DNA from: Liolophura sinensis
Lineage: Eukaryota > Mollusca > Polyplacophora > Chitonida > Chitonidae
Direction of reading: 5' to 3'
Length of the DNA: 64,000 nt
Assembly: GCF_032854445.1 (NCBI RefSeq)
Contig: NC_088301.1
Location: forward strand, 4,949,703-5,013,702
The position numbers and the translations under genes are program-made. Positions 48,201 through 57,997 of the stretch are shown piece by piece; position 1 is the stretch's first letter; each line of letters starts with the position of its first letter. The notes beneath the pieces are model-generated. The model saw nothing but the letters and a program-made list of their open reading frames with translations. It was not told the DNA's origin and searched no databases.

Positions 48201-50662
48201 CCCCAGCCACACACCCACACACATATTCTGACAAGGCCTGAGAAGCTGAAAGCCATTCCAGGATAGCTTGATACAAGTGTAGACCTGCAGGCCTATAACA
48301 CAGCTAGTCATCACCAGGTCCGCCCTAATTTTCCCCTCTCGCTTGCCATTCATCCCGCTAAGACGCTCTTATACAGAGTAGTCAGCAGTTAATTCTACAC
48401 ACAGCCAAAGGCTGACAAAAACTTCTGGAAGTATCTGGTACACTCCGGAAGACATCTATCACGGGCATTTAATAATGATCTGAAAACAGGATTGAACTGA
48501 TTTTCACCTACATGTTAATGAAAACATTAGTAAGATCTGTTTTGAAAATATATTTTGTATAGAATACTGCTTAAAATAACACTGAGTACCAGTACTTTTC
48601 AGCTCTTTAATGATACACACTTTAAGGGCAGTATTCCAAAGAGTAGAGGAAAGAGTACATATCTGCAAGTATATATCGATTATATCTCCATCTTCAACAT
48701 CTCTGAATACCGATTCTTAATAGATTTTAAAGAGAGCAACATTTCTTTCAGAAAAACTGGCCAAAAAAAACAGTTTTTCTAAATTCTGACACTGTAGTAT
48801 GACTGATGTAGCTTTAAAAAGACCTAAACATCAAATAAATAATGTTTTAAATGTCTGTAGAATGAAAGAGTTGGTTATTCTGTGAAAATTATGGCTCAAT
48901 CTGATTGTACAATTAACACAGAGCCAATTACAGTTCTACAATGAAAAGGCACCATATGTAATTACACTGAACCGAATGCAGCAAGAATGTTACATGCTGC
49001 CATATGTTCATTCAGTTCTAATCGGCAAATCAATGAATCTAAAGATACATTGTGATTATGTCCTTATTAGCACTTAACTTTACGTTCAGCAGGTGCTCTA
49101 GCATACACTACAGCAACTGCGGACAAACACATTTGTGGCCATGCATCCAGTGCTCACTTGGAGGCAGAAAGGATTGTAATGTACAGGTTGGCATTTTAAT
49201 TGGGATATGTAATTCCGTCCTTGACTAACTTGCCTATATTTCCTGGTTTTCAGATTTTCATTGATTTTACAAAGGTGTTTTGAGGTTTGCTTGGAACATG
49301 GGATGATATTCTACAGGAAAATCACAATTTTAGCCTCAAACAAAATATTCTGTGACAATTATTTGCCTTTCAAAAATGCACTTTTGTGGACGAAATTTTC
49401 GGTCCTATATACACAGATCTATATACTACGTTTTCAAACAGTGTCAAATCTTCGCCTAATTGCCCTCTCTAATTAAATAACTCCCACGCGAGAGTCTGAT
49501 ATAATACATTTATATTCTGCATCTGAAGCTGTTGTTGTCAATGAGAAGGAAAGTTGAACTAAAAGTTGGACAATTGTGCCCGAACAAGGGAGCAACTACT
49601 TGCACCAGTATACCAAGGTGAAGATGTGTAATAAATCAGTTCATCGTGCTAGCTGAAGAAGGAAAAATGTCGTTAAGATATTTTGTGCGTGCTGTCGTGT
49701 AGAAACTAACACATTCACATCTATTCTGGACGAGTGTACTCATGTTCCCGACAAAAACGTACAGAACGTGTAGAACCGCTCGACTCGGTCACGACACCGG
49801 TATACTGGCACTCTAGCGGAGAAGCCGGGTCAGCAGAGGCCGCCAGAAACATACGCAAGGCACCGACACAATTACAATAGCCTCGTCCACAATGTAGCTT
49901 TACTTAAACATGGGTTGCTAAGTCCTTACGAATTGTTTATTTCCTACCTTAATTTGAGAACACTGAACTTACGCTGGTGTTTACGCACAAATGCATAGTT
50001 TCTTTGTGAATTAGCCATTAAAATTACACTGAATAACCACACAGAAACATCTGGCAAAGATTTCACAGAACAATGAAAGTGAAAGCGACTAGCCCGTGTC
50101 ACTACATTTGGACGGGTCCATTTTGGACCGGGGGTTCTGTGTGTTGCTGTTGTGGGAACTCTGCCGGGAGGCTGTACGTGGTACAAGAAATTTAGGAGGG
50201 GGAGAAAAGCCCTTAGCAAATATGAGAGGGCATTAAACAGCTATCGGCGCACAAACGTACCGTTCTGCAGGATAAATATTCGTACAGCCTATTCTTAAAA
50301 AAAAAAAAAGAAAAAAAGAAGAAGAAAAAAAGAAAAGAAAAATCACAAACTTTCCATTCGAACACACTCCTGCAGTTTCAAATCATGTCAATACGTATTA
50401 TAAATACATCACGTGCATGTAGTTCTTACAATCAAACTTACCTATTTTTGTACAACAGGGTTATTTTCTCGGGAGGGATGCGCAGATTTCTGGAGATTAG
50501 CCATTTCAAACCATTCACGGTTTCCTTTTCCAAGATGTTCAGTTCCATTCTTCCCCCAGTCGTCGGACAAATGCTGATCTTCATTTTCCGTGCACTTTGG
50601 TTCGTGTCTTGGCTTGCAGTGTTCGAGTTTCGGACAGGGTGACGCGCACTTCCCTCTGACAT
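23921..50662 (-). CDS. MIDN: Midnolin, seven coding exons
   Basis: Midnolin carries selected nuclear proteins, such as immediate-early transcription factors, to the proteasome without requiring their ubiquitination. Exons (complement): 50442-50662, 32018-32105, 27054-27110, 26327-26659, 25573-25678, 24705-24890, 23921-24255. All junctions are GT/AG and in phase, giving 441 residues against 468 in human. The ubiquitin-like domain is about 28-100. Catch part 1 is about 104-151 ([35 protein letters not shown]). Part 2 is about 250-299 ([29 protein letters not shown]). A Ser/Thr/Pro-rich insert separates them. A basic helix at about 345-372 ([20 protein letters not shown]) matches the proteasome-binding C-terminal helix. 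Exon 1 is separated from exon 2 by an 18.3-kb intron. The match is recognised from family knowledge, not from a search. Confidence 0.95.
24364..24490. repeat. 41-bp tandem repeat, three copies, in midnolin intron 6
   Basis: Three near-identical copies of CATTTCTGCTACACCATGAA followed by GTTTCTTTGTAGCACACAGG. High identity suggests recent duplication. Confidence 0.93.
24705..24890 (-). CDS. MIDN: Midnolin exon 6: end of Catch part 2
   Basis: The peptide [20 protein letters not shown] then [13 protein letters not shown] matches the conserved LQDxxGxPxRDIxTIxxILNDLL segment. It is followed by a proline/asparagine-rich linker. Phase is 1 in and 1 out. Confidence 0.95.
25467..25569 (+). mobile_element. 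SINE 3' portion touching the midnolin exon 5 donor
   Basis: GCCCAGTTTCCTCCTACCAT then GAGTGCGGTATAAAACACCA and AAATAAATAAATGAATAAAT. The tail is antisense to midnolin and ends about four bases from exon 5, so it supplies the intron from about position +5. Confidence 0.87.
25573..25678 (-). CDS. MIDN: Midnolin exon 5: start of Catch part 2
   Basis: The peptide reaches [20 protein letters not shown], matching the (V)IESxxxHxxGVFSGTFSG motif of midnolin. The donor is GTAAAT, and an antisense SINE tail begins within a few bases of it. It leaves in phase 1. Confidence 0.95.
26327..26659 (-). CDS. MIDN: Midnolin exon 4: Catch part 1 and low-complexity insert
   Basis: The 111 codons begin [20 protein letters not shown] then MMFVQLQL, the conserved end of Catch part 1. 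A stretch rich in S, T, P and N follows, as in the disordered insert of other midnolins. It ends RITSVNPK before GTGAGA. Phase is 0 on both sides. Confidence 0.95.
27054..27110 (-). CDS. MIDN: Midnolin exon 3: 19-codon Catch exon
   Basis: This 57-bp exon encodes [19 protein letters not shown], matching the (V)MQALESLTETQ segment at the start of the Catch region. The acceptor is TTTTCAG, the donor is GTGGGT, and phase is 0 on both sides. Confidence 0.93.
28021..28070 (+). repeat. G-rich purine tract
   Basis: Repeated GGGGGA/GGGGGAGG runs on plus, in midnolin intron 2. Four or more G-runs fit a G-quadruplex on the strand that is template for midnolin. Confidence 0.8.
30779..30807. repeat. (TA)n(CA)n microsatellite
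   Basis: Short compound run in midnolin intron 2. Confidence 0.9.
32018..32105 (-). CDS. MIDN: Midnolin exon 2: second half of the ubiquitin-like domain
   Basis: The peptide [20 protein letters not shown] then LPNMESGLS completes the fold; human midnolin has the same L-x-SGKLQ...V-x-DGS-x-(I/L)TL(V/L)P pattern. The acceptor is TGTTGCAG and the donor is GTATGT. Phase is 2 in and 0 out. Confidence 0.95.
32925..33150. repeat. GTACCACTGCCT-type repeat
   Basis: Irregular 12- to 18-bp units based on ACCACTGCCTGTAC, in midnolin intron 1 just upstream of exon 2. Confidence 0.85.
35106..35150 (+). repeat. Poly-G tract
   Basis: A run of about 16 G followed by AAGTGGGGTGTGGGGTGG, in midnolin intron 1. 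Could form a G-quadruplex and is prone to sequencing error. Confidence 0.8.
37242..37310. repeat. 18-bp tandem repeat, about four copies
   Basis: Units of CTGTGCCTGCCAGGATCT, in midnolin intron 1. Confidence 0.88.
39951..40065 (+). mobile_element. SINE 3' fragment, diverged
   Basis: GGGTCGTGGGCTTCCCCTGG, TTGGCCGCAATCATATAAGT and CAAAACACCAATCAAATGAA, in midnolin intron 1. Confidence 0.75.
41345..41400 (-). mobile_element. Possible SINE head fragment
   Basis: GAGGCTCCTGGGTTATTATA and GCGCCGCACTAGAGCCCTAA resemble the 5' head of the main SINE on minus. Short, so tentative. Confidence 0.4.
42447..42530 (-). mobile_element. Degenerate SINE tail fragment
   Basis: TTTATTTATTTATTTTAATG then CCATACTCAAAATTTGTTCA and ATATACAACAACAGTCAACA resemble the inverted SINE tail. 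Confidence 0.45.
43975..45115. repeat. 30/31-bp minisatellite, 1.1 kb, midnolin intron 1
   Basis: Units alternate between CCCCACCAGAGGTGCCTATC + CCTGAGTGGTT and CCCCACCAAGGGTGCCCCAC + CCGTGAGATT. About 37 units are arranged in multi-unit higher-order blocks. The array is strongly C-rich on plus, hence G-rich in the midnolin transcript. Confidence 0.93.
45125..46130. repeat. Minisatellite of about 39-bp half units (78-80 bp repeat)
   Basis: Units contain GATGGGGAGAAGCACAGCAG and GATAGGGAGAGGCACAGCAA separated by CTGTCGGAACTCTG or CTGTTTGTGAGAGC. Repeats are regular to about 45590 and degenerate beyond. A 235-codon minus-strand frame here is an artefact of the period. Confidence 0.92.
47040..47309 (-). 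mobile_element. Full-length SINE in midnolin intron 1
   Basis: Complete minus copy from TTTTATGCTGTACTCAAGAA to CTAACCGACTGAGGTGCAGA, in the same orientation as midnolin. Head, B-box region (GAGTTCAAGCCC on minus) and core are all present. Confidence 0.87.
50442..50662 (-). CDS. MIDN: Midnolin exon 1: start and first half of the ubiquitin-like domain
   Basis: The ATG at 50662 has A at -3; a second in-frame ATG lies at residue 27, directly before the ubiquitin-like fold. The fold starts [16 protein letters not shown] and continues [20 protein letters not shown] and KITLLYKN. The donor is GTAAGT and the exon leaves in phase 2. Confidence 0.93.
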
Positions 50663-50800
50663 TCTCAGGCTTTAGTTTAAAGGACCCCCGCGAAGTTTCT
50701 GACGTCGCTCAAGTAGGCTATTCGAGCACGTAGCTGTTGGAGTTGTGGGGATTGCTTTTACGCCTATCGTTTGGGCACCTAATACACTGAAGTACTGTCT
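50663..50800 (-). promoter_or_regulatory. Midnolin 5' flank / promoter-proximal region
   Basis: Directly upstream of the start codon are a CRE-like site (TGACGTCG on plus, 50700-50707), a TTTAAA element near 50675-50681 and an ACGTG motif near 50730. Midnolin is an immediate-early gene in mammals, so a CRE-like site is plausible, but the transcription start is not identified and I see no CArG box. Confidence 0.35.
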
Positions 50801-50953
50801 TCTAGCGCAAGCATCAGCTAGCCATTCGTGCAAGTGTACCGAAACTGGGACAGGTCCCTTAAGTCTTACGTAGCTGGTCGTCGTCAGTGGTAAATAGTTG
50901 ACTGCGTGCGGCAGGAAATGGGTTACGTATTTACCACCCAGGTTGAGATCAAG

Positions 50954-50957
<4 letters not shown>

Positions 50958-50984
<27 letters not shown>

Positions 50985-51006
50985 CATTTATATATATATA
51001 TATATA
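50958..51006. repeat. (TA)n microsatellite upstream of midnolin
   Basis: An AT run with one CATT interruption, about 300 bases upstream of the midnolin start codon. Confidence 0.93.
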
Positions 51007-52189
51007 GACAGACAACTATCGATAGATGTCCGAGTAGATGAGACAGCACTGAAAGGCTGGTTGTGTCAGCTGGTTGGCCGATTCATTCCTGCAATAATGT
51101 TCCGCCGACTAAGTCACACACGCTGTGCCAGTTACTACTCGTACGAGCTGTGTGTGTATGAGCGTATCAGCTATCGCGTCAGTACGCTACCACTACCCCC
51201 TACACAACAACATCAGGTTTATAACTCAGCTCTGCCGACCAATCATGACTTTGAGGTCGATTGGGCGATTCCATCTAAAAGGGGTGATCAGAGAATATCC
51301 CGTACTGAGGCTCTCCAGGTTGGGGCTTGATCGCAATCGTCAATACCTCTGACGTTGGGTGTTCTTTCATTTGGGTGGTTGATGGTCGGGGTGAGGGTTG
51401 TTACAAGCATAAAATACCCATTCTTCAAGGGCTTTGTATTTCTTTTTATAGTGGCAAAAGGTTTGTTCTAAAGATATTAAATTGGAAGTAGTACATTCAA
51501 TGTTAGTGTTAAATTAACGTATCTTAGATAAATAATCAGCGATGTGGGCAAGGTACGGTAAACATTGAAGAAAATTGGTTCCTTATACACGGAAAAGTAC
51601 ATGTTAAACACAATGAATCACTGGCAGCATGTCTAAATTCCATTTTTCATTCAGGAAAATGGAACGGGCCTTACAATGTAGGGTATAGACCGGATAGTTC
51701 TCAGCTGTTTCTGACAAGCTGCAAGGCAAGCAGACTGGCAGGCGGCAGATGCTGTGGCTGAGCAGGCTCTGCGCTTGTTGGTTTGCTGACGGGATTGCGT
51801 CATTAGAACCGTAAGTCTACTCCCACCTGACAGTGATGCATACTGATGTAGCATGGTTTTGAAATATACACCGAGCGTGCTGTAATAAATATTTGTGTTG
51901 TGTGAGTAGCTTTGTATTGCCGAACTGTTCTGCAGTTTGTAATCTACATATTATATGGATATAGGTGAAGTCGAACTACGTATGTCTACTAAATCCGTTT
52001 GTACATACACGTACTTGTTAGACAACGCGGTGTAAACAAACTTCGTCAGGGGATTCTGGGATACGCCTCCCCAAACAGAACAGTGCTCTAACTGCATTCG
52101 CCTATTTAATCGTGGTCTTTAGATGATTTGCCTTGAGACTTTGGTGGAAATTGTGTTAAGGACATAAAAGACGTTGTCTGCTTTGTTAA

Positions 52190-52322
52190 TCCTACTTCAC
52201 CCTATAAAATCCTTCTGCGTGTCCTTCCTCGCCCTATAAGACCCTTCTGCGTGTCCTTCCTCGCCCAATAAAACCCTTCTGCGTGTCCTTCCTCGCCCTA
52301 TAAAACCCTTCTGCGTGTCTTT
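52190..52322. repeat. 32-bp tandem repeat, about four copies
   Basis: Units of CCTATAAAACCCTTCTGCGT plus GTCCTTCCTCGC. Confidence 0.9.
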
Positions 52323-52759
52323 GATTGCACGTTTGACAAAACGTCGTCAACATATACTTGACAAGCAATAGTTCTGGGCAATGATTTTGTTTCTAAACAT
52401 AAGATTCTATAAATGTCAGAAAATAATGGAAAGGCGCATATATATGTGCTTTTTAAGAGATGTATCGTTATTAAGGTGTCTGTAGATATAGCATGTCAAA
52501 CCATTAGTAATATATAGGTACTAGCATATAATCGTACTAACTACTGGACCTGTCCCGCCCAATGCTATATTTCTGCCACTCTTCGATCTGTAATGTTAAT
52601 ATTGCTATGCGTTTAGTTTTATACATGTATGTATACGCTCTTTTGTGTGCAAGGCTTTGTAAGTATAGAAGGCGTATATGTTTTTGAGCGCCTCGGTAGA
52701 AAGATTTCGGTACCGATATCTTTTAAGGTCAAATTCGTAGTCACGTATATTAGGAGAAA

Positions 52760-53165
52760 TTTCAGCGTCATAAGTACAAACGTTTCGCCCCCATAGAAGA
52801 CGAATAGAAGTCGGCGTCAAGTAAGAGACATTTGGGACGCCAAACATAGAGATGAACCTCGAAATCATATATAAAACACATTTGGACGTTGGATGCAGCG
52901 CATAGAAGAAGAAATTCGGCGTCATGTGGATGCCATTTAACCGTCATTTAATTTGGGCCATATACATGCAAGATGAATAGAAACCCAGGGAAGAAACATT
53001 TGGACGTCATACGTGCGAGATGAATATCGACGTCCATGGAAGAGACATTTGGACGCCAAACACGGAAGTTGAATATGGATGCCAAACATGAAAGATGAAT
53101 TTCGGCGTCATGGAAGAGACATTTGGACGCCAAACATGAAGATGAATTTGAACGCCAAACATATA
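52760..53165. repeat. Degenerate minisatellite with GGACGCCAAACAT units
   Basis: Interspersed units contain GGACGCCAAACATGAAGATG and GAATTTCGGCGTCATGGAAG with variable spacing. An old array with accumulated indels. Confidence 0.8.
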
Positions 53166-53892
53166 AGAGTATATGAGATATGTATAAACGTCGATCTTAT
53201 ATTAGAGGATTATCCGTGCCACGTGAGGGTTATTTTGACATCAAAGATGACGAATTTCGGCGGAGTTCAAGATTCTTGGTTAATATTGTAGAACTCTACC
53301 TAAGACTTTATCATGTCCAGTAACTGGAGGAGAAAAAAGTGTATACTTTGTGTTAACCACATATATACCCTTGTATATCTGTAAGCAGCTGACAATTTGA
53401 TTGTGAGAACATTTAATTTTTTACTTGTCAATTTGCAGTCTTGGCAAAATAAAAATAACATTTTGAATTAAATATGGAAATCTTTCAAACCTGACAAAGG
53501 CAATCCTGTCCGAGACAATGTAGAAAGTACTATATGTATAACCGTATATCCGAGACGAGTCGTGAACTTTTCCACATGAGTCAACAGGGACTGTATATCA
53601 TATAAGTCTCAACATTAGAATGTGCGATATATCTAGAAAGCGTATTTAATAACGGCGGAATTTTTGAGCCTCACGTCATTTTCTTATTTGTTGTTCATAT
53701 ATCTATAAGTGAACAGTTGACACATAAACTTTGTTAAAAGCAAAAGGAATTCCACAAAAGGATAGTCGGATAGAAGACATTTGCACCAAAACTTACGTAT
53801 CTTTTGCAATCATTGTACAATATGGATCAGAATGTAATACTCCCACGACCACCCTTCGCTCAGCAAAGAAAAGAAAATTGATTACTTTACAT

Positions 53893-54065
53893 GATTGGTG
53901 TTTGACGCCGTACTCAAGAATATTTGACTTATACCACGGCGACCAGCGTTGGAAGGAAACCGAGCAGAGCCAACGGAGAGGGAGGGTGGGGGGGATCCAA
54001 CGGCCATCCGCAAGTTGTTGGAAGACCTTCCCAATGCGGTCGCGCGGCACGCTAAGTACCTCGGC
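53893..54065 (-). mobile_element. SINE, truncated head
   Basis: GATTGGTGTTTGACGCCGTA, CTCAAGAATATTTGACTTAT and GGCCATCCGCAAGTTGTTGG, then a shortened GCGGTCGCGCGGCACGCTAA end. Confidence 0.83.
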
Positions 54066-54734
54066 CAAGAACGCCCCAGACTCTAGGATATATAGTCCCT
54101 AATGATAATAATATTTTTCGCTATTATGTAAGTATTATGTCTTTGACAATATTGCACCTCATTCCAGGCGAATGCCTGTTGTTCATTACATGCCAGTATA
54201 TAATGATCAGGGAAATAAGCATAGTTCATACGGCACCATACGCCACTAAGGCAAAGATGTATACAAGCGCTCACACTATCTGGTATATTGAGCTGGGAAA
54301 GGAAAAATTCCAAAGAATGAAGAGTACAGATCTGAATGTACCCGAGGAAGCTTTTGGATATATGCCTCACTGAAGTTAAACCATTGCATGTATACTTAAT
54401 TGCAATGTTAATATCGAGAAACAGAATAAAGTGAATACGATATTATGTGTATATAAGGATGTCTTCACAATACTGAGTATAGCATTACGATAACGGGCCA
54501 GACCTATGTACAAATGTAGGTTTCTGTCCCTGTCAGCTGTGCATGTTGGGAAATAAACAACGAACTACAGATTTAACAAACATTTAAATGGAACGCCGAG
54601 AGGGATAGGAATGAAGTAACCCTTTGATCTATCTGCTGGTGCAGCTCAAGAAAATACTTATACAAGACACTTAATGTGACATTAATGTGACATTTGACTT
54701 AATTCCACGACTGCGTTTGTCCCCGAAACCAAGA

Positions 54735-54820
54735 TGACGTCAAGAGAAGATCGACGTCAAAACCGAGCAGGCTCTTTCGCCCAAGGCTTCTATATAGCAG
54801 CGAAGACCATCCCCAACGAC
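54735..54820 (+). promoter_or_regulatory. Possible CRE/TATA promoter
   Basis: A perfect CRE (TGACGTCA) at 54735-54742, a near-CRE (CGACGTCA) at 54752-54759 and a strong TATA-like TATATAG at 54791-54797 lie in promoter-like order on plus. A GTGAGT follows at 54881. No convincing coding exon follows, so the gene is unknown. Confidence 0.3.
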
Positions 54821-55989
54821 CAAAGCGATGCTTGTACCAAAGTATTATATGTTGTCATGACTCTTGTCTGTGCTCAGGGAAGTGAGTATCTTCCCATAAG
54901 CAGATGTTGAAGCACAGAGGGCAGTATACAATTAACATCTTTATGAACATACGTAATCACTTAGGTATACCGGCACGTGACGTTTTCACCTGCTGTCAGC
55001 AACGACTTTACTCCGATTCATTGTTACAATGTTTGAGCATAGCTTTTTTTATATGTAGCACATCGGGTTGTTGGGAATTATATATAAGCCGTAAAATTAC
55101 AGGCAAACAATATGTGATACATTAACATGGATAAGTTGTTCCACAAGATGAATAGGTTTATATTTTTTAAAGGGACTCGTAAATCGTAGAATCAAAACAT
55201 AAAAACACTCTCTCGTATATCTCAAAATGCAAATAGACAGCAATAGCGTATTAAGTTAAAGTTTCTGTGATACTTTTATCATTGCAGTGTTCATTCATAC
55301 ACGTGTCGCCAAAGGGCGATATTTATGTAACTGGGATCATGAATTGTGCGCTACGCAGATACACCATACATTCTCCACTACATGGAAATAATGAGTGCAG
55401 CCGAAGGCATGCATGGCAGCTATGACAGGTGTGACGTCATCGAATATTTCCACTCCCAAGGTTTCCTGAACAGATGTATTGAACCTTTGTACATAACTTG
55501 ACGACTGCGTTGGTGTGTAGTGGGATTTCACCATTGACTGCCAATTGATTTCTGTGCCATTTCGTCCAGGCTGCAATCTCGAGCAGATTTAACGATCCAC
55601 ACATTATCCATTTAGTCACCGATTGCCAATAATCATGTGGAGCCATAGATGAACGTGCTCCAGATTTGGCGTGTATAGAGATACACAACAAGACGTGCAC
55701 TGAGATTGCATACCCGTAAGTAATTGCCTATAAATACGATTACAAATCAACACAAAGCTCTGAATAACTTAAAAGAAAGCAATTGTGATTTATCCATATA
55801 GCGGTTGGACAAACTGTACATCTAGCCAACAAAGCCCAGGTTTAAATCTAACTTTCAACTTTGAATATTATGTCAATATTTAGGCCTACATAGTCATATA
55901 TCAGTGGTGCAATCAAACGAAATATAGTCCAGTAAGGCAAACACACCGTTGCTACAAACGTTAGTTAAATACACCTTTTGGGAATATCA

Positions 55990-56935
55990 TCCATCATCGT
56001 CCATGCCGGTACCTAAAACATCATCCTTATATATCGGCACACAAAGCATCGTTCATATACAACGATACCCATAACATCATCTACATACAAGTATAACGGC
56101 ACCCATATTATCATTCATATATACCGATATTCAAAACGCCATCCATACCTACCGGTACTCATAACGTCATCCATATATACCGGTGCCCAAAACATCATCC
56201 ATTTAGACCGTTACGCAAAACATCATCCATATTTACACAGATACCCAAAACGTCATCCATATGTACCAGTACCCAAAACGTCATCCATATATACCGGTAC
56301 CCAAAGCTTCATCCATATATACCCGGTACCCAAAACACCATCTATATTTATACCGACACACAAACGTCATCCATATTTACACCAGTACACAAAACGTCAT
56401 TCATGTATACCGGTACCAAAACATGGCCAGTATATACCGGTATCCAAAACACCATCCATATATACCCGGTACCCAAAACACCATCTGTATTTATACCGAT
56501 ACACAAACGTCATCCATATTTATACCAGTACACAAAACGTCATTCATGTATACCGGTACCAAAACATGGCCAGTATATACCGGTATCCAAAACACCATCC
56601 ATATATACCGGCATGCAAAGCCTCATCCTTATATGCTGATACCCAAAATATCATCCATATACAAGTGTATTGGTACCCAAAACGTCATTCATGTATACCG
56701 TTACCCAAAACGTCATCCATACATACCCGTTACCCAAAACGTCATTCATGTATACCGTTACCCAAAACATCATCCATATATACCTGTTACCCAAAATATC
56801 ATCCATATACACTGGTACCCAAAATATCATCCATATTACCGGTACCCAAAACATACCGTACCCAAAACATCATCGATATATACCGGTACCCAAATATCAT
56901 CCATATATACCGGTACCCAATTATCATCCATACCA
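55990..56935. repeat. 28-bp minisatellite with TACCGGTA palindromes
   Basis: About 33 units of ACCCAAAACATCATCCATAT plus ATACCGGT. Joined units often create TACCGGTA or GGTACC. A block with ACACCATCTATATTTATACC recurs about 143 bases on (about 56318 and 56461), showing block duplication. A 241-codon plus frame arises from the repeat. Confidence 0.93.
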
Positions 56936-57932
56936 TTGCCTGTAGCATCTGGTTACAGTAATGTGAGGCAAATTGAGTTAAAATAAAACGGTTATGTTTC
57001 ATTTTCGTAAAAGGTGTGTTCAAACGATGTTTGAAAAACCTGTGTGATTTCCATATGACCTGTATTTCCTTTAAAATGTACTACATGGTCTCCAGCAACG
57101 TCCCTCCGATCGTTAGCCTTAGCTAGTAATATTCTAACTTCCCGATCTAACCACAGTGAGGTCTTCGTGGTCACAAGAATGATTTGAGTTAGAAAGGCTT
57201 CTTCGGATGAGGTGGCCTGTACAGTTTGCCTGTTTGAGTGATGTCACATAGAGAGGTTAAGAGACTCGTCCATTCCGGCAACAAGTAGGTGTACACAACT
57301 GGACTGCACTGTTTGAGAGACTCGATCACACGCTGGAGAATAATTTGCTAAGTTCACAAGTGACGACCTGTTTAATGTTAAATAGTGTACTTTTTTCGGT
57401 CTATCAGAAGAACAGAGTGATCCCTCTGTTAATTAACATAACAGAAGTTTAATACGATGTTGTACAGGTGTACCATTTGCTTTTGAAATTCACATATAAA
57501 TCTTGGTCATCTCTGGGCAGTCTTTTTCATTTCTTATCAGCATGAATCTAGTTGCGTTTTCAATTATTAGATGAAGAGACGCAAGTAAGACAAGAAGCCC
57601 TTTTTCCTTGAATTAACGTTATAAAACTCGCAACATTGTCTTTTGCTTACATCAGTGGCAACATTTTAGATGATGTGCATGGATTTACGTCTAATCACAC
57701 AAAAATGCACTGAATGACCCTTATCGAGCGATATAGATATGTTATCACGGTTTCGGCGTTTCAATTTTACAACTACTCATTTACAGCTGTTCGCTCTCAC
57801 GCTCTTTTATAGGGCGTGACCTCTTCGCACTGGAGGGATTCCGCGCATATACCAACCCGATGCACTCTAACAACCTTATTTTTACGAGTCAGATTTCCTC
57901 ATCAACGTTTTCTTGTGTCACAATATCCAGTC

Positions 57933-57937
<5 letters not shown>

Positions 57938-57994
<57 letters not shown>
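57938..57994. repeat. (TA)n microsatellite
   Basis: Pure AT dinucleotide run of about 57 bases. Confidence 0.95.

Positions 57995-57997
<3 letters not shown>

Larger units (their letters stand above)
32106..50441 (-). other. Midnolin intron 1 (18.3 kb)
   Basis: I found no coding sequence in this intron. It holds two adjacent minisatellites (43975-45115 and 45125-46130), a full-length SINE (47040-47309), further SINE fragments (39951-40065, 41345-41400, 42447-42530), short GTACCACTGCCT repeats (32925-33150), G-rich tracts and AT microsatellites. Apparent long reading frames in the minisatellites come from unit lengths divisible by three. Confidence 0.75.

Noticed and set aside
51061-51330. 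89-codon plus frame upstream of midnolin
   Set aside because: No conserved motif or splice context; considered as a divergent partner gene but unsupported.
56261-56986. 241-codon plus-strand frame
   Set aside because: Produced by the 28-bp array; no start context, no unique domain, and frames are open on both strands.
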